A stretch of DNA of 64,000 nt, taken from positions 6,696,001 through 6,760,000 of the forward strand of contig NZ_CP053452.2 in assembly GCF_013128195.2 (NCBI RefSeq), given 5' to 3'. Source of the DNA: Frigoriglobus tundricola (GTDB lineage: Bacteria; Planctomycetota; Planctomycetia; Gemmatales; Gemmataceae). A program made the translations under genes and the position numbers. The notes beneath the pieces were generated by a model. That model was not told where the DNA came from, searched no databases, and saw only the letters and a list, made by a program, of their open reading frames with translations. Positions within the stretch are counted from its first letter, which is position 1; every line of letters begins with the position of its first letter. Below, piece by piece: positions 61,537 through 64,000 of this stretch.

Positions 61537-62028
61537 GATTTTGCCGCCGTGCGATTGGATGCGGGCCAGTATGTACTCCCGCAACTCCGGCTGCAACCCT
61601 TCGACGGGAAGTGTCGAATAGCCCCAGCCGTGTGTGCCGAAGAACAGGAGCCACACCTTGGGGAAGCACCATACGGCCGACACGCTCTTCCAGTGGAGCT
61701 CGACCGCGCCCAGGTCCGAGCGCGTGGCGAACGACTCGTCGCCGAAGCTCCACCGCACGGTCGGGTCACTCATTGCTCTGAACTTGGCGACGGACGCGCG
61801 GGTATAAGCCCAGCCGACCGCAATCACCAGCAGCGCCAAGCCCGAGCCGAGTGCGGCCAGAGCCGCCGCGTACCGCCAGTCCACGCCCAGTCCCAGGCAG
61901 GCCACCAACGCGCCCACCACAGCGACGCTGGCAACGATCAAGTCGCGGCGGGCGAAGCGCACAAGGAAGCACCAAGCCGCATCCCTGACCAGCCGCTCCG
62001 AGTATCGAACAACGACCTCAGTAGCCAT
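61531..62028 (-). CDS. Cassette YcxB-like membrane protein
   Basis: A 165-residue protein with two hydrophobic segments (DLIVASVAVVGALVACLGLG and AAALAALGSGLALLVIAVGWA). The C-terminal domain FGDESFATRSDLGAVELHWKSVSAVWCFPKVWLLFFG follows the YcxB-like pattern (sensor-like PH fold after two helices). ATG at 62028 after AAGAGGA beside attC AA. The stop lies inside R'' of attC Z. Confidence 0.75.
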   Translation of the reverse strand: MATEVVVRYSERLVRDAAWCFLVRFARRDLIVASVAVVGALVACLGLGVDWRYAAALAALGSGLALLVIAVGWAYTRASVAKFRAMSDPTVRWSFGDESFATRSDLGAVELHWKSVSAVWCFPKVWLLFFGTHGWGYSTLPVEGLQPELREYILARIQSHGGKIA

Positions 62029-62040
62029 GAGTCCTCTTAC

Positions 62041-62116
62041 GCTTAACAACTAACTCACCGGCCGCGCACACCGCGACCGGTGCGGGAAACAAGCCATGTG
62101 CCGCGTGGGGTTCGGC
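62041..62116 (-). other. attC site AA (76 bp, L'' deleted)
   Basis: R' GTTAAGC (62041-62047), R'' GCCGAAC (62110-62116). The L' side and apex are normal, but about 14 bases including L'' are missing, so this site should no longer recombine. Confidence 0.7.
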
Positions 62117-62132
62117 CTCCACGTTCCTCCCG

Positions 62133-62231
62133 ACCTAACACCACGTCCACCAGCCCGCAACCGCGCATGGGCGCCGGAGCGCGCCGAGAAACATATTACT
62201 CGGCCGGGTTCGCGACAGCGCCGGTGTCGGC
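62133..62231 (-). other. Degenerate attC BB
   Basis: R''-like GCCGACA (62225-62231), an apical GAAACATATTAC segment as in long attC sites, and a possible R' at ACCTAAC (62133-62139). The gene at 62196 stops inside it. Confidence 0.45.
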
Positions 62232-62573
62232 CTCTTGCTCAGACCGGCGAGCCGACTCCCATGCCCGCCTCCAGCCGCGCCCACCGAACCATCCATCGAT
62301 CCAGAACCCGACCCATGCCCCGAACCCGACCATCGCCCCGCTGAGGCCTAACACAGAGGCCCCAAGCCAAGCTTCGTCGTCCCCGCCAGGAGACGCCCCT
62401 CCGGAGCCGAACTTAACCGCCACGAACAGCGCGATAGCCGCCGTGCAAGCGCCGACCATCACCCCGCCCTGGCCCCGGGCTCGAGCCGCTCGCGTTTCGA
62501 AGGGGGCGGGTGGCGCGGTGCCGGTCTCTTCAGCGAGCGGCGGGGATTGGCGCGGAGGGAGCGGAAGAAACAT
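62196..62573 (-). CDS. Cassette membrane protein
   Basis: A 125-residue protein with a Pro/Ala-rich N-terminus, two membrane segments (GVMVGACTAAIALFVAVKFG and LGASVLGLSGAMVGFGAWVGFWI) and a basic tail (GRGWRRAWESARRSE). ATG at 62573 after AAGGGAG, directly following the attI-like core at 62595. It is therefore the first cassette of the decayed integron. Function unknown. Confidence 0.65.
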   Translation of the reverse strand: MFLPLPPRQSPPLAEETGTAPPAPFETRAARARGQGGVMVGACTAAIALFVAVKFGSGGASPGGDDEAWLGASVLGLSGAMVGFGAWVGFWIDGWFGGRGWRRAWESARRSEQEADTGAVANPAE

Positions 62574-62594
62574 CGCGAGCCGCTCCCTTCTGTG

Positions 62595-62625
62595 GCCCAA
62601 AAACGTATTGGTTTGCCTCGGCCGG
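62595..62625 (-). other. attI-like site of decayed integron
   Basis: Core-like TTTGGGC (62595-62601) flanked by CGTATTGG (62604-62611), as at 13118 and similar to 9067. It lies between an intI remnant and a cassette gene, the same order as 9056-10183. Confidence 0.55.
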
Positions 62626-62784
62626 CAAACTCACGCGGGCGACAGGCCGGGCCACCCGCGAGCGAACTTCCGACAGCATAACCACTCCCACGCGAGACTC
62701 AAGCGCGAAGCGGTTCCTCGTTCGTTCGCCGGGGCGGCAACGTTCCCCGACCCGGCTCGTCTGCCGGCGCATCACCCGCACCAC

Positions 62785-62902
62785 GGTTCCCGGCGTCCTG
62801 GGGGCTCTGCACCCCGCGCCCGCCCCGACCCAGAACATGGGTGTGAATCATCGTCGTCTCCAGACGCGCGTGCCCCAGGCGCTCCCGTACGGCTCGGATG
62901 AC
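62785..62902 (-). pseudogene. intI: Remnant of a second intI
   Basis: About 39 codons matching the C-terminus of Int[21 protein letters not shown] and [18 protein letters not shown] against [36 protein letters not shown] in the intact gene. The catalytic tyrosine is replaced by histidine (MIHTHV). The upstream nine tenths of the gene are absent. From 62903 to 63073 no gene is seen. Confidence 0.85.
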
Positions 62903-63073
62903 CGGCTGCGATGAGGGTAACCCGCGCTGAGACAGATTTTGGCGTCAGAGTTCGGACGCGAGAGAATGGGAGCCGTCGACGTGGTTCGGTCAAGCGTTGA
63001 AACGACGCTCACGAACCGAGCGGAGCGGGCGGGACCGTAGTCGTGAGCGGATGGAGTGATACGGGATCGTCTT

Positions 63074-63204
63074 GATCGGTACCCCTGGGACCGCGGGCGT
63101 CCCGCCCGCTTGCTACGCCCACGAAATCGCGCCGGCGCGCCTCGTATCGCGAATTGATCCGCAACGCAGCGGGCGGGACGCCCGCGGTCCCAGGGGTACC
63201 GATC
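63074..63204. repeat. Long inverted repeat, 37-bp perfect arms
   Basis: Arms 63074-63110 and 63168-63204 are perfectly complementary (GATCGGTACCCCTGGGACCG and onward), separated by 57 bp. Possibly a miniature mobile element or strong hairpin. No gene in 63205-63434. Confidence 0.6.
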
Positions 63205-63434
63205 CACACGACTTGGTATGAGTCCCCCACTTCGTGACCACGGTCGGGCTTCGATCCAGAGCCCAGCAGCGCAGCCGCGGCGTAACGCCGCAGTCAACGC
63301 TAACTCGGACCGACGGCCCCCGGTGCGGGACCGTTACTGTACCCGAACCGATTACGTGTGCCGGAAGGCGGGTCGCCCCGCGGTGGGGCCGATGGGCGGA
63401 CGCGGCGGGCAGAGCCCCCGCGCCGGTCCGGGCC

Positions 63435-64000
63435 TCACTTCTCGATCTTGCACCCGGGGAGCGCCTTCTTCAGTTCCTCGATGCAGGTATCGGTCACCGC
63501 CGTTTCGAACAGCGACAGCCGGGTGAGGGCCTTGAGCGCGCCGAGCTGCTTCACCCCCGCGTCCGTCACCGGCACCCCGCGCAGCCCGAGCCGGGTGAGC
63601 TTCTTCAGCGCCAACAGCTCCTTCAGCCCGGCGTCCGTCACCTTCGTGTTGTTCAACTCCAGGAACGTCAGCCCCGCGAGCGCGGTCAGGTCCTTGACCC
63701 CGGCATCCGTCACCTGCGTGCCGTTGAGGTGGAGGGTGGTCAGGTTCTTGAACGCGACCAGCTCCTTCAGTGCCGCGTCCGTTACCGGCGTGAAGGCCAG
63801 ACCCAGGACCGTGAGCTTTTCGAGCGCGGTGAGCTTCTTGACCCCCGCGTCCGTCACCTGGGTTCCGCCCACGCGCAGCACGGTGAGGTCCTTGAAGAGG
63901 ACCAGCGTCTCGGCCCCGGCGTCCGTCACCCGCGTGACGCCCAGGTCCAGCACCTTCAGGCCCTTCAGGGCGGTCAGGTCGCGCAGGCCCGCGTCCGACA
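63435..64000 (-). CDS. Leucine-rich repeat protein, runs off the window
   Basis: C-terminal part (at least 188 residues) of an LRR protein with 24-residue units VTDAGVKxLxALxxLTxLxL, at least seven visible, ending KALPGCKIEK. Same repeat class as the pair at 24311-27185, including the closing KALPxCxI cap, so it belongs to the same paralogous family. The start lies beyond the right edge. Confidence 0.85.
   Translation of the reverse strand, partial: SDAGLRDLTALKGLKVLDLGVTRVTDAGAETLVLFKDLTVLRVGGTQVTDAGVKKLTALEKLTVLGLAFTPVTDAALKELVAFKNLTTLHLNGTQVTDAGVKDLTALAGLTFLELNNTKVTDAGLKELLALKKLTRLGLRGVPVTDAGVKQLGALKALTRLSLFETAVTDTCIEELKKALPGCKIEK

Noticed and set aside
1766-62231. The dispersed 90-113 bp repeat as an ordinary REP or MITE element
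   Set aside because: It occurs at the 3' ends of short genes in one orientation, ends in complementary R boxes, has the extrahelical base in the L box, and is adjacent to an IntI gene; one cassette even shows covarying ends.
1-64000. tRNA and rRNA genes
   Set aside because: No cloverleaf-like or rRNA-like sequence was noticed by eye; a tRNAscan run would settle this.

Overview
The window is very GC-rich DNA from a planctomycete, most likely a member of Gemmataceae (Gemmata or a close relative). This is inferred from gene content: ECF sigma factors carrying C-terminal WD40 or carboxypeptidase-regulatory domains, TIGR02996, TIGR03067 and DUF4832 proteins, long LRR proteins built from 'VTDAGLKEL' units, a large Ser/Thr kinase-TPR gene, and IS66 and IS630 elements. 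No rRNA, tRNA or CRISPR array was found.

Region 1 (1-15 kb) is a chromosomal integron in reverse orientation. An intact integron integrase gene (intI, 9191-10183, minus strand) is followed on its 3' side by an attI-like site (9056-9190) and then by about 7.3 kb of cassettes, also on the minus strand, ending at an IS66 insertion at the left edge. Thirteen attC sites are visible there, spaced like cassettes. Their R boxes are GCCGAAC/GTTCGGC, and their L boxes pair except for one extra G, the extrahelical base expected of an attC hairpin. Cassettes encode small proteins (a SUFU-domain protein, membrane proteins, hypotheticals), and five near-identical copies of a roughly 420-bp cassette have no convincing gene. 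On the other side of intI lies a second short array (11.2-13.1 kb) with its own attI-like site, then a DUF4832 gene. A duplicate 3' fragment of that gene is joined to an attC exactly at a GAAC core.

Region 2 (15-31.4 kb) holds a frameshifted Ser/Thr kinase-TPR gene and a prophage or phage-satellite segment. The segment comprises a LexA-like repressor with two TTACAC-N4-GTGTAA operators, small early genes, an NGO0469-like replication protein, a TIGR02996 protein, a PrimPol-RecA-type helicase, a ParB-like protein, small and large terminase subunits, and probably dCTP deaminase. No portal, capsid or tail genes are seen. Two paralogous secreted LRR genes sit inside it, and a 51-bp palindromic repeat occurs five times around them.

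Region 3 (31.4-39.7 kb) has a decayed ECF sigma gene, a compact minus-strand operon (patatin-GAF protein, small protein, cytidine deaminase fused to a 5'-nucleotidase-like HAD domain), a small membrane protein, an intact ECF sigma factor with an extracytoplasmic domain, and a TIGR03067 lipocalin-like protein.

Region 4 (39.7-64 kb) is a scattered and heavily damaged continuation of the cassette landscape. Single attC sites and cassette genes alternate with IS630, IS66 and IS701-like elements. Four cassette genes are split by insertion sequences and can be rebuilt across the insertion, three of them in frame. At 62.6-62.9 kb an intI remnant that has lost its catalytic tyrosine, an attI-like site and cassettes repeat the layout of region 1, so at least two reverse integrons existed here. 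Several cassette products resemble immunity proteins of polymorphic-toxin or contact-dependent systems (SUFU, CdiI-like, DUF6882, Imm42-like), which suggests the integron collects orphan immunity genes.
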